This document shows, piece by piece, positions 61,906 through 64,000 of a stretch of DNA of 64,000 nucleotides (position 1 is its first letter; each line of letters begins with the position of its first letter). The stretch covers positions 1-64,000 of the forward strand of contig CAYTBN010000005.1 in NCBI GenBank assembly GCA_964436045.1, read 5' to 3'. Made by a program: the position numbers and the translations under genes. Source of the DNA: CAYTBN01 sp964436045 (GTDB lineage: Bacteria; Myxococcota_A; UBA796; UBA9615; CAYRNR01). A model generated the notes under the pieces. That model had not been told where the DNA came from. It searched no databases and worked only from the letters and a program-made list of their open reading frames with translations.

Positions 61906-64000
61906 CGAGGCTGACCCCGATCGGGGTCGCACTGGCGATCCTGCTGATCGCGACTCCGGCGCAGGCGCGTCGGGGAGCGCTCGTTCTGGAGATCGGGGAG
62001 GCTGCCCGCGCCGAGTGGGACCCCTGCCCCCTGTGGGGCGAGTTTCGGATCCAGGTGTGGCGGCCCGCCGCCGACTTCGCCGATCAGGTGGAGAAGCTGG
62101 AACACCCCGTGGTCCAGTCTGCCCTGCTCGAGGACCGGGACGACGGCAGCGTGGTCCTCGTACTACGCCTGGACGCCGATGTCGGGAGTACCGAGATCCA
62201 GCTGGACCACACAGGGCGGATGACGGTGGAGCCGCGGGTGGATGCCGGGGCTGGGCGCCTGCCCGGGCTGACCGAGCAGCTGGCCGAGATCCTCGGGTCA
62301 CCGTCGCGCCACCCGGGAGAGACCCTCGGGTACCTCCCCCTCGGTGCGGCAAGCCCGTGGTCCTTCGTCAGCCAGCCCCTGGTGCCCGCTGCGGAGCACG
62401 CCTTCCTGGTCGTGGCCCACGCAGGCCCGGACGGCGGATCCGCGACGTCGGGCGCGGCGGTCATCGTCCCGACCCCCTCGCTGGTCGTCGCCATGGAGGC
62501 CCGGGACAAGGCGGCCGGTGGCGCGGATCCCGCGTGGTGGGTCGAGGCTGCCGGCCGGTTCCAGCTGGTGGCGTCCACTCTCGAGGACGGTCTGACCCAT
62601 GAAGCGGCGCTCGCTCTCGGGGGCGAGGCGTTCTACATGGCGGGCGCCTTCGACGAATCGGTGGTGTATTTCGACCGCGCCGCCCAGTCGTTCTCCTACA
62701 CACCGCGTTCCGGATGGCATCTGCTGGGACGGGGCATGGCTCACCAGGGTATGGGCCGCCACGGGCTGGCACTGGATGACCTGGAGCGCGCCGGCGCGGC
62801 GTTGCCCGCGGAGTACCGGGGCCGCGCGCTGGTGGCCCTGGCGACGACGCTGGCCGCGATGGAGCGGATGCGCGAGGGCAACGCGCTGGCCGCCGCGGCC
62901 CGGCGTGGCTGGCCAGATACCCCGCTGGACCGGTGGCTCGAGGCCGAGATGGCCTACCGGGCGGATGACCCCAAGCGAGCCGCCGGGCTGCTCGTGCGCC
63001 TGCTGGATGCCGACCCGCAGCGGCAGCATCTGGTCCTCGTTCGGCTGGTCGACTGCGCGATGATGCGCAACGACGAGGCCGATGTGGGCTACTGGCTGGG
63101 CGAGCTCAAGGTCGAGGCCTCCAACCGCGCGAGCATGGTGGAGCGGCTCCGGCGGCTGGAGTGGGAGCTGCTGACCGCGCCAGAGACCCTGGACTTCCCC
63201 GATGCCATCGCCCAGTTGCGGGTGCTCGCAGAGGCGGATCCATCGGCGGCCCTGGAGGTCGCGTTGGCCGAGGCCGCATTCCTCCACCACGACGGCATGT
63301 TGCTCGACGGCTGCCGCCTGGACCACCAGACCCTGCGATTCCACGGCGACTTCATGGGTCGGCTGCAGGTCGAGGCGCGGATGTGCGAAAGCGCCGCCGA
63401 GCTCATCGAGATGGCGCGGGAAGAGGACAACACCGTGCTGGCCGCGGGGCTCTACCTGGAGTACGTGGACCGCCGGCGGGCCGCCGCGTGTTCGGAGCCG
63501 AAGCTGGTGTGGGCCGCCGCCGAGGATCTGCGGGAGCTGAACCTGGCGGACGAGGCCCGCCGAGCGCTGACCTCGATGTTGTCAGACGAGCGTGTCGACG
63601 GTGAGCTCAGGGCGTCGGTGCTCGTGGAACTGGCGGACCTCTACCGTGAGGCGGACCGCACGGACGAGGGGTTGAAGACCCTGGCCTATCTCCGGGAGGC
63701 CGGGACATCGGATGTCACCGCGCTGAAGGCGGATGCACTCGAGGCCGAACTGCTGCTGGTCGCGGGTCGCATCGACGAGGCGGCGGAGAAGACCGCCGAA
63801 CTGTCGTCCGAGGGCGCGCCCGAGGAGCTGGCGACGCGGGTCGACAGGGTCGTCGGTCATGTGGCCCTCCGCCAGGGGGAGTGGGCCGCCGCGGCCGACG
63901 CACTGACCCGATCCCGGCGGACCGCGCGCGGCCAGGTGGCGATCGAGGACAAGATGCTGGAGGCCTGGGCGCTGTACCGCGACTCACGCCACGACGCGGC
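61902..64000 (+). CDS. Large exported TPR-repeat protein (3-prime end beyond window)
   Basis: An open frame of at least 699 codons from the ATG at 61902, with no stop before the right edge. It has a signal peptide (GVALAILLIATPAQARRG), a beta-rich domain to about residue 200, then Ala/Leu-rich helical repeats of TPR type (YFDRAAQSFSYTPRSGWHLL and many following). It is probably a periplasmic scaffold. The ATG overlaps the activator's stop, so the two are translationally coupled, which is unusual for a regulator and an exported protein and suggests that they work together. Confidence 0.8.

Overview
The window is a strongly G+C-rich bacterial chromosome segment with tightly packed genes on both strands. 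I saw no tRNA, rRNA, CRISPR, insertion sequence or phage gene. The surface and signalling proteins point to the Myxococcota or a close uncultured deltaproteobacterial relative. The indicators are MYXO-CTERM-like tails (Cys-x-Cys, hydrophobic helix, Arg-rich end), MopE-like DCDD metal-binding repeats, lipoproteins with acidic (S/T)-x-GDDD linkers, three Ser/Thr kinases, HD-GYP, GGDEF, sigma-54 and ECF regulators, and an AgmX/TonB-like protein. This assignment is inference from gene content.

Layout. 1-6.4 kb: hexanucleotide repeat arrays, a MopE-like surface protein coupled to a DUF1846 protein, a lipoprotein with a recognisable promoter, and a coiled-coil protein. 6.5-9.2 kb: a response regulator with an HD-GYP domain and a membrane zinc-finger/TPR protein that meet at a shared CTAG. 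9.3-18.4 kb: a dense plus-strand run with an alkylglycerone-phosphate-synthase-like flavoprotein, a degenerate flavin partner, a GlcF-like Fe-S protein, a Ser/Thr kinase fused to a formylglycine-enzyme-like domain, and two equal-length OmpA-like proteins around an unknown secreted protein. 18.4-34.2 kb: a zinc-ribbon/pilin-like protein, Maf, a giant MopE-like protein, an FG-GAP lipoprotein, a second kinase-FGE fusion, two related small lipoproteins, an M36-type metalloprotease and a retropepsin-like protease. 34.2-38.1 kb: two glycosyltransferases, APS kinase and a membrane Ser/Thr kinase. 38.2-42.7 kb: a histidine kinase and a UbiA-like enzyme with odd stop codons, a UPF0145 protein, and an ECF sigma/anti-sigma pair.

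44.0-53.8 kb, minus strand: a nine-gene operon, mostly coupled by overlapping stop and start codons. The order is glycosyltransferase, FabZ-like dehydratase, four ketosynthase-type proteins alternating active and degenerate, a dienoyl-CoA-reductase-like flavoenzyme, an acyl carrier protein and a membrane-anchored hexapeptide acyltransferase. It looks like an uncharacterised type II polyketide/fatty-acid pathway that makes a glycosylated or acylated product, and it is the best candidate here for a new system.

53.9-64.0 kb: a third MopE-like lipoprotein, a 59-residue lipoprotein, peptidase T coupled to an M24 peptidase, a degenerate receiver protein, a diguanylate cyclase, and a sigma-54 activator coupled to a large TPR protein that runs off the right edge.

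Two features support a shared promoter architecture, TTGAC(G/T)-N17-CAGAAT. Three loci have abnormal translation signals: an in-frame amber codon in the UbiA gene, a histidine kinase lacking any ATG or GTG start, and a lipoprotein whose best start is ATC.
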